From Huaxiibacter chinensis (lineage in GTDB: Bacteria; Pseudomonadota; Gammaproteobacteria; Enterobacterales; Enterobacteriaceae), in assembly GCF_022171985.1 (NCBI RefSeq), contig NZ_JAJVHF010000001.1:868001-932000 (forward strand): a stretch of DNA of 64,000 bases, written 5' to 3'. The first letter of the stretch is position 1; each line of letters starts with the position of its first letter. A program made the translations under genes and the position numbers. Of this stretch, positions 1 to 8,780 are shown piece by piece. The notes below the pieces were generated by a model. It was not told the DNA's origin and searched no databases. It saw only the letters and a program-made list of their open reading frames with translations.

Positions 1-987
1 TCCGCCCCGGCGCTGGCCGCAGGCAACGCGATGATCTTCAAGCCGAGCGAAGTGACGCCGCTCACCGCCCTGAAGCTTGCCGAGATCTACACCGAAGCGG
101 GCCTGCCTGACGGCGTGTTTAACGTTCTGCCGGGCGTGGGCGCAGAAACCGGTCAGTATCTGACCGAGCATCCGGATATCGCCAAAGTCTCCTTCACCGG
201 CGGCGTCGCCAGCGGCAAAAAAGTGATGGCGAACTCGGCAGCCTCGTCGCTCAAAGAGGTCACGATGGAGCTGGGCGGGAAATCTCCGCTCATTATTTTC
301 GACGACGCGGATCTTGATATGGCCGCCGACATCGCGATGATGGCCAACTTCTTCAGCTCTGGTCAGGTCTGCACCAACGGTACCCGCGTGTTCGTCCCGG
401 CAAAATTCAAAGCCGACTTTGAGCAGAAAATCATTGAACGCGTAGGCCGTATTCACGCGGGCGATCTCTTTGATGAACAGACCAACTTTGGTCCGCTGGT
501 CAGTTTCCCGCACCGCGACAACGTGCTGCGCTATATAGCCAAAGGTAAAGAGGAAGGCGCACGCGTGCTGTGCGGCGGCGACGTACTGAAAGGCGACGGC
601 TTTGATAACGGCGCGTGGGTAGCACCGACCGTATTCACCGACTGTACCGACGAAATGACCATTGTGCGCGAAGAGATCTTCGGACCGGTGATGTCCATCC
701 TCACCTATGAATCCGATGAAGAAGCGATCCGTCGCGCCAACGACACCGATTACGGTCTGGCGGCGGGCATCGTGACTGCCGACCTGAACCGCGCGCACAG
801 CGCGATCCACCAGCTCGAAGCAGGTATTTGCTGGATCAACACCTGGGGCGAATCCGCCGCTGAAATGCCGGTGGGCGGTTACAAACACTCCGGCATTGGC
901 CGCGAGAACGGCGTGATGACGCTCCAGAGCTATACCCAGGTGAAGTCCATCCAGGTTGAGATGGGTAAATTCCAGTCCATATTTTAA
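1..987 (+). CDS. betB: Betaine aldehyde dehydrogenase, 3' part (start lies before the window)
   Basis: NAD(P)-dependent enzyme that oxidises betaine aldehyde to glycine betaine, the second step of osmoprotectant synthesis from choline, in the cytoplasm. The reading frame is open from base 1, so the gene is cut by the window edge. Visible family signatures are the glutamate motif MELGGKSP and the nucleophile region [13 protein letters not shown], with the catalytic Cys in QVC, followed by the EEIFGPV motif of aldehyde dehydrogenases. It ends 13 bp before betA, as in the enteric betIBA operon. The assignment rests on near-identity to E. coli BetB as remembered and on the betA neighbour. Confidence 0.95.
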   Translation, partial: SAPALAAGNAMIFKPSEVTPLTALKLAEIYTEAGLPDGVFNVLPGVGAETGQYLTEHPDIAKVSFTGGVASGKKVMANSAASSLKEVTMELGGKSPLIIFDDADLDMAADIAMMANFFSSGQVCTNGTRVFVPAKFKADFEQKIIERVGRIHAGDLFDEQTNFGPLVSFPHRDNVLRYIAKGKEEGARVLCGGDVLKGDGFDNGAWVAPTVFTDCTDEMTIVREEIFGPVMSILTYESDEEAIRRANDTDYGLAAGIVTADLNRAHSAIHQLEAGICWINTWGESAAEMPVGGYKHSGIGRENGVMTLQSYTQVKSIQVEMGKFQSIF

Positions 988-1000
988 CCGGGAGGTTTAT

Positions 1001-2665
1001 TTGCAATTTGACTACATCATTATTGGTGCCGGCTCTGCCGGCAACGTGCTGGCAACCCGACTGACGGAAGATCCGAATACCACCGTTCTGCTGCTCGAAG
1101 CAGGCGGCCCGGATTACCGGTTTGACTTCCGTACCCAGATGCCCGCCGCGCTGGCGTTTCCGTTGCAGGGCAAGCGTTATAACTGGGCCTATGAGACCGA
1201 GCCGGAACCTTACATGAACAACCGCCGCATGGAGTGCGGTCGCGGTAAAGGGCTGGGCGGCTCGTCGTTGATCAACGGTATGTGTTATATCCGCGGCAAC
1301 GCCATGGATCTGGATAACTGGGCCAAAGAGCCGGGTCTGGAACACTGGAGCTATCTCAACTGCCTGCCCTATTACCGTAAGTCAGAAACACGCGACGTCG
1401 GGCCAAACGACTGGCACGGCGGCGACGGTCCGGTGAGCGTGACCACGTCGAAACCCGGCGTAAACCCGCTGTTTGAAGCGATGGTTGAAGCCGGGGTGCA
1501 GGCGGGATATCCGCGCACCGAGGATCTTAACGGCTATCAGCAGGAAGGTTTTGGCCCGATGGACCGTACGGTCACGCCACAGGGCCGCCGTTCCAGCACG
1601 GCGCGCGGTTATCTGGATCAGGCGAAATCACGCCCGAACCTGACCATTCGCACCCATGCCATGACCGATCATATTATTTTTGACGGCAAGCGCGCGGTGG
1701 GCGTGGAGTGGCTGGAAGGTGAAAGCACTATTCCATCAAAAGCGTCAGCCAGTAAAGAGGTATTGCTGTGCGCGGGAGCGATTGCTTCTCCGCAGATCCT
1801 GCAACGCTCCGGGGTGGGTAACGCGGAACTGCTGAAGCAGTTCGATATCCCGCTGGTGCACGATCTGCCAGGCGTCGGGGAAAACCTGCAGGATCATCTG
1901 GAGATGTATCTGCAGTATGAGTGCAAAGAGCCGGTCTCTCTCTACCCTGCCCTGCAGTGGTGGAACCAGCCGAAAATCGGCGCGGAGTGGCTGTTTGGCG
2001 GTACCGGCGTGGGGGCCAGCAACCACTTCGAAGCGGGCGGGTTTATCCGCAGCCGCGAAGAATTTGAATGGCCGAATATTCAATACCACTTCCTGCCGGT
2101 TGCCATTAACTACAACGGCTCGAACGCGGTTAAAGAGCACGGCTTCCAGTGCCACGTCGGCTCCATGCGCTCGCCGAGCCGTGGGCATGTGCGCATTAAA
2201 TCGCGCGATCCGCACCAGCATCCAGCGATTCTGTTTAATTACATGTCGCATGAACAGGACTGGCAGGAGTTCCGCGATGCAATTCGCATCACCCGCGAAA
2301 TCATGCATCAGCCTGCGCTGGACAACTACCGTGGCCGTGAAATCAGCCCCGGCATTGAATGCCAGACGGACGAACAGCTGGACGAGTTTGTGCGTAACCA
2401 CGCCGAAACCGCTTTCCACCCGTGCGGCACCTGCAAAATGGGCAGTGATGAGATGGCAGTAGTCGATGGAGAGGGTCGTGTGCACGGGCTGGAAGGGCTG
2501 CGTGTGGTCGATGCTTCCATTATGCCGCTGATTATCACCGGCAACCTGAACGCCACCACCATCATGATTGGCGAGAAAATTGCCGACGCCATTCGCGGAC
2601 GCGAGCCATTGGCAAAGAGTACGGCGAATTACTATGTGGCGAACGGGGCACCGGTACGCCGGTAA
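1001..2665 (+). CDS. betA: Choline dehydrogenase
   Basis: FAD flavoprotein of the GMC oxidoreductase family that oxidises choline to betaine aldehyde; usually membrane-associated. 554 residues, against about 556 in E. coli. The start is a TTG at 1001, giving [15 protein letters not shown], preceded by a GGGAGG ribosome site at 990-995; the ATG at 956 further upstream lies inside betB. The N-terminal GAGSAG dinucleotide-binding fold, the [13 protein letters not shown] signature and the C-terminal HPCGTCKMG active-site region with its His are all present. It is the last gene of the bet operon and is followed by a strong terminator. Confidence 0.96.
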   Translation: MQFDYIIIGAGSAGNVLATRLTEDPNTTVLLLEAGGPDYRFDFRTQMPAALAFPLQGKRYNWAYETEPEPYMNNRRMECGRGKGLGGSSLINGMCYIRGNAMDLDNWAKEPGLEHWSYLNCLPYYRKSETRDVGPNDWHGGDGPVSVTTSKPGVNPLFEAMVEAGVQAGYPRTEDLNGYQQEGFGPMDRTVTPQGRRSSTARGYLDQAKSRPNLTIRTHAMTDHIIFDGKRAVGVEWLEGESTIPSKASASKEVLLCAGAIASPQILQRSGVGNAELLKQFDIPLVHDLPGVGENLQDHLEMYLQYECKEPVSLYPALQWWNQPKIGAEWLFGGTGVGASNHFEAGGFIRSREEFEWPNIQYHFLPVAINYNGSNAVKEHGFQCHVGSMRSPSRGHVRIKSRDPHQHPAILFNYMSHEQDWQEFRDAIRITREIMHQPALDNYRGREISPGIECQTDEQLDEFVRNHAETAFHPCGTCKMGSDEMAVVDGEGRVHGLEGLRVVDASIMPLIITGNLNATTIMIGEKIADAIRGREPLAKSTANYYVANGAPVRR

Positions 2666-2682
2666 TCCCTGACACTCACTCC

Positions 2683-2725
2683 ACCTCTCCCCGCCCGGGG
2701 AGAGGTAAAATATTTTTTCCTTTTT
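2683..2725 (+). terminator. Rho-independent terminator of the bet operon
   Basis: Perfect 10-bp stem ACCTCTCCCC / GGGGAGAGGT at 2683-2706 with a GCCC loop, followed by A-rich sequence and a TATTTTTTCCTTTTTC tract. It lies 17 bp after the betA stop. Confidence 0.85.
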
Positions 2726-2727
2726 CT

Positions 2728-2756
2728 GCATCCAGTTTCCACACCGTTCTCGTATG
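2728..2756 (+). promoter_or_regulatory. Possible ECF-sigma promoter of the fasciclin gene
   Basis: GCATCC at 2728-2733 and CGTATG at 2751-2756 are separated by 17 bp. This resembles the CATCC-type -35 and CG-rich -10 elements of SigK-like ECF factors. No similar pair is seen upstream of the sigma gene itself. The match is weak and rests on memory of the mycobacterial consensus. Confidence 0.25.
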
Positions 2757-2801
2757 TAAGTATGTGAGCAACTCCTTCGCTCCCTACTCCGAGGATATAT
2801 G

Positions 2802-3365
2802 ATGAAAAAGTTAATCTCTGTTGCACTCGTATCCAGCGCTTTACTCTTCACCGCAGGCGCCTTCTCCGCCATGAATTCCGGCACGGTGATGGTAGGGGGT
2901 GCAGAAATGTTCCCGAGTAAAAATATCGTTGAAAATGCCCTGAATTCGAAAGACCACACCACCCTGGTTGCGGCAGTGAAAGCGGCCGGTCTGGTGGATA
3001 CCCTGCAGGGCAAAGGGCCATTTACCGTGTTTGCGCCAACCGATGCCGCCTTTGCGAAGCTTCCCGCCGGTACCGTGGAAAACCTGGTCAAGCCGGAAAA
3101 TAAAGCCACGCTCACCAGTATTCTGACCTATCACGTGGTTGCCGGGAAATATGATATGAAAGCGCTGGAGGCAAAAATCAAACAGGGCGGCGGCCATGCG
3201 GAACTGAAAACGGTAAACGGGCAGCCACTGTGGATTATGAGCAACGGTCCACACAACATTCAGCTGAAAGACGGAAAAGGCAATGTGGCGAATATCAGCA
3301 CCTATGACGTCCAGCAGAAAAATGGCGTTATCGATGTCATCGATACCGTTCTGATGCCTAAGTAA
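2802..3365 (+). CDS. Secreted fasciclin (FAS1) domain protein
   Basis: Exported protein of 187 residues with one FAS1 domain, a fold associated with cell-surface adhesion; its bacterial role here is unknown. An N-terminal signal peptide (MKKLISVALVSSALLF, then AGAFSA) is clear. FAS1 motifs follow: TLVAAVKAAGLVDTLQ, GPFTVFAPTDAAFAKLP and a C-terminal NGVIDVIDTVLMP. A tandem ATGATG at 2799/2802 gives two starts; GAGGA at 2791-2795 favours 2802 with a 6-nt spacer. The ECF sigma and anti-sigma genes follow directly, so this is the likely regulated target, as MPT70/MPT83 are for SigK in Mycobacterium. Confidence 0.9.
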   Translation: MKKLISVALVSSALLFTAGAFSAMNSGTVMVGGAEMFPSKNIVENALNSKDHTTLVAAVKAAGLVDTLQGKGPFTVFAPTDAAFAKLPAGTVENLVKPENKATLTSILTYHVVAGKYDMKALEAKIKQGGGHAELKTVNGQPLWIMSNGPHNIQLKDGKGNVANISTYDVQQKNGVIDVIDTVLMPK

Positions 3366-3408
3366 TTGTCTATACTTCGAAAGTCGCTCATCGGCTTTCA
3401 GGACTGAT

Positions 3409-3963
3409 ATGGATAATGCGCTGACAGAACAGCAGATCTCGTTAATGCAGGCGGTCGCAAAAGGCGATCGCCGCGCATTTGAACAACTGTACCGTCTGAC
3501 ATCACCGCATCTGTTTGCCGTGGCGCTTCGCATGTTGCGCCAGCGTCACTGGGCCGAAGAGGTGCTGCATGACTGTTTTCTCACGGTCTGGAGCAAAGCG
3601 GATACCTACAACGCGACCCTGAGCTCCCCTATGACCTGGCTGACGCACATTGTGCGTAACCGCTGCATCGACTGGCTGCGTAGCGGTCCGGTACGCAACG
3701 CCCGCCATGAAGAGGAGTATGTCGATGAGCTTCTCGTGCAGGAGCATGACGAACAGAACAACTGGCACGATCACGACCAGGCGGAACGCTTGCGGCACTG
3801 TCTTGCCCATCTGAGTAGCGATCAGCGCCAGAGTATTGCCCTCGCCTATTATCAGGGCATGTCCCACAGTGATATCGCTGACTGGCTTAAGCAGCCGGTC
3901 GGGTCGGTGAAAAGCTGGATCCGCCGGGCGATGGAACACCTACGGGAATGTATTGGCCTATGA
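3409..3963 (+). CDS. ECF RNA polymerase sigma factor, SigK-like
   Basis: Extracytoplasmic-function sigma factor of 184 residues. Region 2 spans about residues 20-90 (FEQLYRLTSPHLFAVALRML, then MTWLTHIVRNRCIDWLR). Region 4 is at about 130-180 with the helix-turn-helix GMSHSDIADWLKQPVGSVKS. There is no region 3, as expected for ECF proteins. The ATG has AGGA seven bases upstream. Its stop overlaps the start of the next gene (ATGA), which is typical of a sigma factor translationally coupled to its anti-sigma factor. Naming it SigK-like is inference from the fasciclin and RskA neighbours. Confidence 0.93.
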   Translation: MDNALTEQQISLMQAVAKGDRRAFEQLYRLTSPHLFAVALRMLRQRHWAEEVLHDCFLTVWSKADTYNATLSSPMTWLTHIVRNRCIDWLRSGPVRNARHEEEYVDELLVQEHDEQNNWHDHDQAERLRHCLAHLSSDQRQSIALAYYQGMSHSDIADWLKQPVGSVKSWIRRAMEHLRECIGL

Positions 3964-4604
3964 ACGATCACAACAAACGCGATGATGCCCTGGCGGCAGA
4001 ATATGCTCTGGGTACGCTCAGAGGCCAGGCCCGGCTGCGATTTCAGAACAGAATGCAACATGAGCCCGATCTCGCTGCGCGCGTTGCGCGCTGGCAAACG
4101 GCCCTGAGCACGCTGGACAGCCATCTTACTCCGGTCACGCCACCCGAGCAGGTATGGAAAAAAATCGTCCTCGACCTGCCTTCACCCGCCTCTGTCCCGC
4201 GTGCGCGAAGCTGGCTCGGCTGGGCGGTGGCGGCAGGTCTGGCAGCCGTCACGCTCACATGGGTCTCAACACGGGCGCCAGAGATGTCGCCTCTGGTGGT
4301 GCTAAATGATACTCAACAGCAGGGTCAATGGGTGGTCAATGCCGACTCGCGTCGCCAGTCGCTAAGTATCGCTCCGTTACGCCCGACGCCCCTGGCTGCG
4401 CAAAAGAGCCTTCAGCTTTGGTTGATCCCCCGGGGACAGGCGCCGGTTTCTCTGGGCCTGGTGGACAATCGCTCACCCACGCGTGTTGATTTGAAAAACG
4501 AAACCCTTGCCCCTGACGCGGTGATCGCCATCAGCGTTGAGCCTCAGGGCGGCTCGCCGACGGGCCAGCCGACGGGGCCGGTTCTGTATAGCGGTAAGAT
4601 TTAG
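3960..4604 (+). CDS. RskA-type transmembrane anti-sigma factor
   Basis: Membrane protein of 214 residues predicted to hold the upstream ECF sigma factor inactive. The N-terminal cytoplasmic part (EYALGTLRGQARLRFQNRM, then EPDLAARVARWQ) is the typical anti-sigma binding region. One transmembrane segment (SWLGWAVAAGLAAVTLTWV, about residues 83-102) is followed by a periplasmic RskA domain ending in ISVEPQGGSPTGQPTGPVLY. The start at 3960 overlaps the sigma stop by ATGA; an ATG at 3948 is in frame but lacks a spaced ribosome site. RskA-like factors are usually inactivated by regulated proteolysis. Confidence 0.92.
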   Translation: MNDHNKRDDALAAEYALGTLRGQARLRFQNRMQHEPDLAARVARWQTALSTLDSHLTPVTPPEQVWKKIVLDLPSPASVPRARSWLGWAVAAGLAAVTLTWVSTRAPEMSPLVVLNDTQQQGQWVVNADSRRQSLSIAPLRPTPLAAQKSLQLWLIPRGQAPVSLGLVDNRSPTRVDLKNETLAPDAVIAISVEPQGGSPTGQPTGPVLYSGKI

Positions 4605-4614
4605 CGTTCGGTCT

Positions 4615-5310
4615 TTAGCGGAAGGCCGCTAACCGACGGATTTGCTGCCCTTGCGCGTCAAAATTATCCGGCGCGAGCCATGCCCGCAGTTCTGCATCAC
4701 GCTCGGGCCATTCGCTTTCAATGATCGACAGGATATCGCTGTCACGATTGCGCGCTTTCCGCACCAGTTTATTTCGCAGTCGCCCTTCCCAGACAAAACC
4801 CAGCCGCTCCGCCGCGCGTCGTGAGGCAACGTTCATTGAGTCACAACGCCACTCCAGCCTGCGGTAATCATGTTCAAACGCGTTTTTCAGCAGAAGCCAG
4901 ACGCTCTCCGTTCCCATGGCGGTCTGCTTCATGCGCCGCGACCAGGTAACATGCCCAATCTCAGCGGTCCCCTGTTGCCGATCGATAGCCATATAGCTCA
5001 TCAGCCCCACCGCACGCCCGGTACGAAGGTCGATTACCGCGTAGGGCACCAGCGCGTCATCCATCACTTTACCCAGCAACCAGTGCGCGGTGGCCTCCAT
5101 GCTTTCAGGCTGAGTGCTGGCAAGCCAGGTCCAGTCGCTATCATCCCCCAGGGCATAAGCTTCGAAAAGATCGTGGGCGTGGCGGGCAGCATCCAGCGGC
5201 TCAAGCCGGCAAACGCGCCCGCTGAGCGGCGTTCGGCTTAAGACGCGTGCGCCCTTCCAGCCAGGGACAATGTCGTTGACGGTTTGACCATGTTGATTCA
5301 CTTCGGGCAC
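4615..5310 (-). CDS. GNAT family N-acetyltransferase (RimJ/RimL type)
   Basis: Predicted acetyl-CoA-dependent N-acetyltransferase of 231 residues. The RimL-like fold is visible in GRVCRLEPLDAARHAHDLF, AVGLMSYMAIDRQQGTAEIG, MKQTAMGTESVWLLLKNAFE and the C-terminal SMNVASRRAAERLGFVWEGR. The start is GTG with GGAG eight bases upstream. Substrate unknown; relatives acetylate ribosomal protein N-termini or small amines. Convergent with the RskA gene, with only 10 bp between them. Confidence 0.88.
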   Translation of the reverse strand: MPEVNQHGQTVNDIVPGWKGARVLSRTPLSGRVCRLEPLDAARHAHDLFEAYALGDDSDWTWLASTQPESMEATAHWLLGKVMDDALVPYAVIDLRTGRAVGLMSYMAIDRQQGTAEIGHVTWSRRMKQTAMGTESVWLLLKNAFEHDYRRLEWRCDSMNVASRRAAERLGFVWEGRLRNKLVRKARNRDSDILSIIESEWPERDAELRAWLAPDNFDAQGQQIRRLAAFR

Positions 5311-5474
5311 GGTGATGACTCCCTGAAAGACAAAGATTTTGTTATAGCAGGTTAAAACGTGCTCGCAAAGGTGCAGGAACTACTGAGGGGGGAAACCGCT
5401 TAACTCTGGGGCCGGATCGGGCGTGGCAGGCAGGGTGTCAGGCCCCTCTTCAAAAAGAAGGGCCGATGAAATCA

Positions 5475-5945
5475 TCAGACCTTCAGCATTTTTGCCGTCG
5501 CGTCCACATCGATTTCGTCTTCAGAGAAAATCAGCGTCTTGCCCTGGAAGGTGGTGATTGCCAGCTTTTTCACGGTGCGCATTTCACCCGGTTTCGCTTT
5601 CGGGCTAATGCTGTTCATCAGCATGCCAACGGAGAGTACCGCGTTCTCTTTATCAATGCGGGTTTCTACCGGGACCTCTTCGCTGAATACCACGAAAGAT
5701 TTAATGGAGGTCAGCTTTAAACGCTCACCGGCGATAAAGATGTATTTGCTTTCCGGCACCACTTTCACCGCGTAGGCGGACAGGCCTTTATTGTTCGTGG
5801 TGGGTTCAAAGGTTACCGCCGCATCTTTTTTGATCAGATCAGGGTTGGCGACCTTAATCACATGAAAATAGCGGTTGTCACCGTTTTCATCTTTGATAAA
5901 TCCAAAGCCTTTGTCTTCAAACCAGGTTGTGATTGTTCCGTTCAT
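5475..5945 (-). CDS. Cold-shock-domain protein with a conserved C-terminal extension
   Basis: 156 residues. The first 65 form a cold-shock domain with the RNP1 motif KGFGFI and the second aromatic strand RYFHV, so it should bind single-stranded RNA or DNA. The remaining 90 residues (from KYIFIAGERLKLTSIKSF) are an uncharacterised beta-rich region ending in EDEIDVDATAKMLKV. It is about twice the length of CspA-type proteins and lacks the DUF1294 membrane tail found in some long cold-shock proteins. A regulatory or RNA-chaperone role is inference. Confidence 0.85.
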   Translation of the reverse strand: MNGTITTWFEDKGFGFIKDENGDNRYFHVIKVANPDLIKKDAAVTFEPTTNNKGLSAYAVKVVPESKYIFIAGERLKLTSIKSFVVFSEEVPVETRIDKENAVLSVGMLMNSISPKAKPGEMRTVKKLAITTFQGKTLIFSEDEIDVDATAKMLKV

Positions 5946-6243
5946 CGCTGTTACCGCCCATCTCTTCGTTCAATGACTTAATTTTTGCAGCGCGCAGTGT
6001 AAAGCACAATGCCTGCGCCGCCTATGCCTTTGGCTTAAGTGTGGACAATAATTTACCGCCCTGCGAGGGAATGGCAAGCGTTGGCGCCATCTCATCGCGT
6101 TAAACCCGCGCAGCGAAGCACGGTTTTTAATGATGCGCGCCATGCTCCTGGCATCCTTCATGCAGGACTTTCGGTTTTAACTTAAGGCAAACCGTGCATT
6201 CCTCTGCCAGGCTTTTCTCTTTTAAATTGTGAGGATATTTGCC

Positions 6244-6441
6244 GTGAGCCGTTTGATGATGTCGATTTTCTCAAGCCCGGAGTCGTTGCTGCAGGTCATG
6301 AGCCACCAGGAAATTATCGAAGCGCTGGAGGATGGCGACCGTATTCTTATTGATCAGGACGGCAATGTCTCCGTCAATATCAAAAGCAGAGAGGTGCAAG
6401 AGGATTTCCACCGTCATGTTAACGCGCTAAAGAGGGCTTAA
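6244..6441 (+). CDS. Small protein of unknown function, first gene of a two-gene operon
   Basis: 65-residue acidic protein, not recognised. It has two clear halves, SSPESLLQVMSHQEIIEALEDG and a short beta hairpin RILIDQDGNVSVNI. The GTG start at 6244 follows GAGGA (6231-6235) with an eight-base spacer; an upstream in-frame GTG at 6229 overlaps that ribosome site and is less likely. One base separates its stop from the next ATG, so the two genes are probably co-translated. Confidence 0.7.
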   Translation: MSRLMMSIFSSPESLLQVMSHQEIIEALEDGDRILIDQDGNVSVNIKSREVQEDFHRHVNALKRA

Positions 6442-6442
6442 T

Positions 6443-7213
6443 ATGGGCACGGCAATATTTATGGTGCTGATGGTCTGTGGGTACTGGTATACCAGCCGCG
6501 ACCTCTCTACCCGCTTTAAAATCAAGCGTTCCTTTGGCTGGGATGTCTACTTTCTTGTCGCGCTGTATGGCTGTATTTTTGTGTTGCAGGGCGTCATCGC
6601 GACCGGGCTGGTTTGGTTGTTGCTTCTGGGCTTCTCCTTCATCGTCAATAGTTTGCACGTGTTACCGCAGCCGTCTGCCAACTGGCAGATAGATTTTATG
6701 AACTGGAGCTTTCTCGGCATCCAGGCGCCGGTGGTGGTGATGCTGGCCTTCGCGATTTTATTTTGTCTGTATCGTTCGAACTGGGCTGGCAGCGCCAGGC
6801 TTGACGGCGAGGGCAGGAAAAAGCTCTATAAGCGTCTGGCGCGCGCGAATGGTATCGAACAGCTGTTGTATCAGTGTATGGAAGAAGGCGAGCTGGCGCT
6901 GGTGACGCTGAAGTCGAGACGAATCTATATTGGGATGATTCATACCGCGACCCTGGAATACGAAAAGACGGCCAACATCGTGCTTATACCGATGCTGAGC
7001 GGCTACCGCGACGGGGAAACCATGAATCTCTGCATTGAGCATAATTACAGCAAGTGGTATGCCGACCATGACATCACGCTCGACTCAGAGCCGAAGAGCG
7101 CCATGGCCTTCAGAAAGGTGATCATGCTGGATCAAATCGAGAGTCTCTCCCTTTTCGATCCCGCCAGCGCCAGTGCGCTCCCCATGGAGGAGCGACCGGA
7201 CAAGATCGAATAG
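6443..7213 (+). CDS. Membrane protein of unknown function
   Basis: 256 residues, family not recognised. Three hydrophobic segments lie in the first 115 residues (AIFMVLMVCGYWY; VYFLVALYGCIFVLQGVIATGL; APVVVMLAFAILFCLY), with a basic stretch KIKRSF between the first two. The C-terminal 140 residues are soluble, with regular strands such as LVTLKSRRIYIGMIHTATLEY. GAGGG lies just before the TAATATG junction with the upstream small gene. Context suggests an inner-membrane pair, but no function can be assigned. Confidence 0.8.
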   Translation: MGTAIFMVLMVCGYWYTSRDLSTRFKIKRSFGWDVYFLVALYGCIFVLQGVIATGLVWLLLLGFSFIVNSLHVLPQPSANWQIDFMNWSFLGIQAPVVVMLAFAILFCLYRSNWAGSARLDGEGRKKLYKRLARANGIEQLLYQCMEEGELALVTLKSRRIYIGMIHTATLEYEKTANIVLIPMLSGYRDGETMNLCIEHNYSKWYADHDITLDSEPKSAMAFRKVIMLDQIESLSLFDPASASALPMEERPDKIE

Positions 7214-7225
7214 GCTAACGTAGCG

Positions 7226-7774
7226 TTAGGGCGCCTTACGGGAGAAAAAGAGCGTGACCGTGGCGACGGTAATGCCGAATTTCTTCATCTCGGTTTTATT
7301 AAACAGATGCTGGCCATCCTGCAGGTACATCCAGTCGTCAAAATGTAAAAGCCAGGTTTTGTCGTTGGCTTTTACATTCATGCTGTAGTGCCAGTTAAAG
7401 GCGTTGCCCGCCGCCATCCCCGTTGCGACGCCTTCAATATCCCCTGCGGTGCCTTCATAACGATCGGTACCGATACGACGGATATGCCATACACGCTGCT
7501 GCTTTTCGCCATCGTCATAGACAAACCGCTCGTTCAGGGTCAACGTATCGCCCAGTACATCGCCATTAATGATGACGTGAAAGCGACGGATCTGCTTACC
7601 GCTGCGATCCTGGACCATCCCCCATGCTTCCGTCTCGCCCTGAAAATAGTGAAAGATGTCCAGCTTTGGGGTCTGCTGACGATAATCGGCGACCTCGGTG
7701 CTACAGCCCGTGAGCTGAACGATAAAAGGAAGGCCCAGGGCCAGGGTCAAAAGCAACGTCAGTAAAGGTTTCAT
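7226..7774 (-). CDS. DUF3833 family lipoprotein
   Basis: 182 residues with a lipoprotein signal (MKPLLTLLLTLALGLPF, lipobox LTGC), hence probably membrane-anchored in the periplasm. The core (YFQGETEAWGMVQDRSGKQ, then NERFVYDDGEKQQRVWHIRR) matches the DUF3833 pattern. It is the last gene of the eight-gene minus-strand cluster beginning at 13121, and its ATG overlaps the stop of the gene before it. DUF3833 genes recur beside Cfa-like/DUF1365 clusters; a link to modified-lipid transport or maturation is inference. Confidence 0.85.
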   Translation of the reverse strand: MKPLLTLLLTLALGLPFIVQLTGCSTEVADYRQQTPKLDIFHYFQGETEAWGMVQDRSGKQIRRFHVIINGDVLGDTLTLNERFVYDDGEKQQRVWHIRRIGTDRYEGTAGDIEGVATGMAAGNAFNWHYSMNVKANDKTWLLHFDDWMYLQDGQHLFNKTEMKKFGITVATVTLFFSRKAP

Positions 7775-8298
7775 TTTTCACCTCCAGTTAACTGCTGGCG
7801 CAGCGCAGGATATTGCGTGCGGGGATCGAGCCAGATGGCGAGAAAGTTTTTGCTGAAATCCGCCGACTGGCGTGGCCCAAGCGGCGTAAAGGTTTTTTGC
7901 ATTGCCGATGCGCGATACCAGAACTGCCCCTGGTTCTCGCGAAAGACAAAGGCCAGCTGCGTGCCGGGCACCACGTCCGGCCAGATGTCTTCCAGCATAC
8001 GAAGCCAGGCCTGACTCCGCGCCTCTTGCGTCATAATGCCCAGCGCCTGCCACTGGTCACGGGTGGCATCGACCAGATCCTGCCGCTCGATTTGGCGTTT
8101 ATAGGTGATAATTAGCACCTGATCCTGCTGTGGCCCGGCGTAACGTCCGTCAGGCGTACGCAGCTGGGAGGTATAAACGGTGAACGGCCCCCAGGTCAGC
8201 GTGGCGTCGCCCACTTTACGCCAGGCTAACCAGTCAGCCGCGCTGGCAACAGGGGACAAAATGCTTAACCACAACAGCAACAGTAAAGTGTGCTTCAT
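7771..8298 (-). CDS. Periplasmic chalcone-isomerase-like protein
   Basis: 175 residues with a cleavable signal peptide (MKHTLLLLLWLSILSPVASA, then A). The body resembles bacterial chalcone-isomerase-fold proteins: WRKVGDATLTWGPFTVYTSQL near the N-terminus, ITYKRQIERQDLVDATRDQW in the middle and LAIWLDPRTQYPALRQQL at the end. The fold is known for binding fatty acids in some relatives; isomerase activity is not implied. It overlaps both neighbours by four bases. Confidence 0.85.
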   Translation of the reverse strand: MKHTLLLLLWLSILSPVASAADWLAWRKVGDATLTWGPFTVYTSQLRTPDGRYAGPQQDQVLIITYKRQIERQDLVDATRDQWQALGIMTQEARSQAWLRMLEDIWPDVVPGTQLAFVFRENQGQFWYRASAMQKTFTPLGPRQSADFSKNFLAIWLDPRTQYPALRQQLTGGEK

Positions 8299-8780
8299 TG
8301 TCGCCTCCCGCAGAGGATGTGGTAAAACAGCATCAGCACCAGCCAGCCCGCCGCCATTAAACTGACGACAATAAACGTCGGTTCGAGAAAGGTAATAGCC
8401 CCAAGACGCTCACCCAACAGATACGCCACCGGTCCGCCAAAGGTGGCCAACAGGGTCAGCAACCACCCAGGCAACGTGGTCGTAAAGGTTAGCCGCGTCC
8501 AGACGGCAGCGAACATCAGCCACAGCGACACCATCCACAGTGGCAAAAGCGCATCACCCTTAAAATCAAGCAGCCCCGTCAGGGCCCAGAGGGCATCCAG
8601 ACCACTGCCTGCGGCGGCCAGCAGTAGCGCGTACAGGCGCTGCGTGGACGGCAGCAGAATGCAGGCCAGAATGGCCAGGGCGAGCCATATCACCAGGCCG
8701 CGTTCACGAAACAGCACCACCAGCGTCCAGTAAATATCGAACCCCACGGCCAGCAGAAAGACCTGCAGATGGCGTTTCAT
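8295..8780 (-). CDS. DUF2878 family integral membrane protein
   Basis: 161 residues, almost entirely hydrophobic, with about five transmembrane segments (for example LLAVGFDIYWTLVVLF, LVIWLALAILACILL, LPGWLLTLLATFGGPVAYLL). The start at 8780 was chosen because it makes an ATGA overlap with the Cfa-like gene upstream; longer in-frame starts read into that gene. DUF2878 proteins are regularly found in this cluster in other gamma-proteobacteria. Function unknown. Confidence 0.85.
   Translation of the reverse strand: MKRHLQVFLLAVGFDIYWTLVVLFRERGLVIWLALAILACILLPSTQRLYALLLAAAGSGLDALWALTGLLDFKGDALLPLWMVSLWLMFAAVWTRLTFTTTLPGWLLTLLATFGGPVAYLLGERLGAITFLEPTFIVVSLMAAGWLVLMLFYHILCGRRQ

Noticed and set aside
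1745-3115. 456-codon minus-strand frame across betA and the fasciclin gene
   Set aside because: A long antisense shadow in GC-rich coding DNA; the plus-strand genes have clear motifs.
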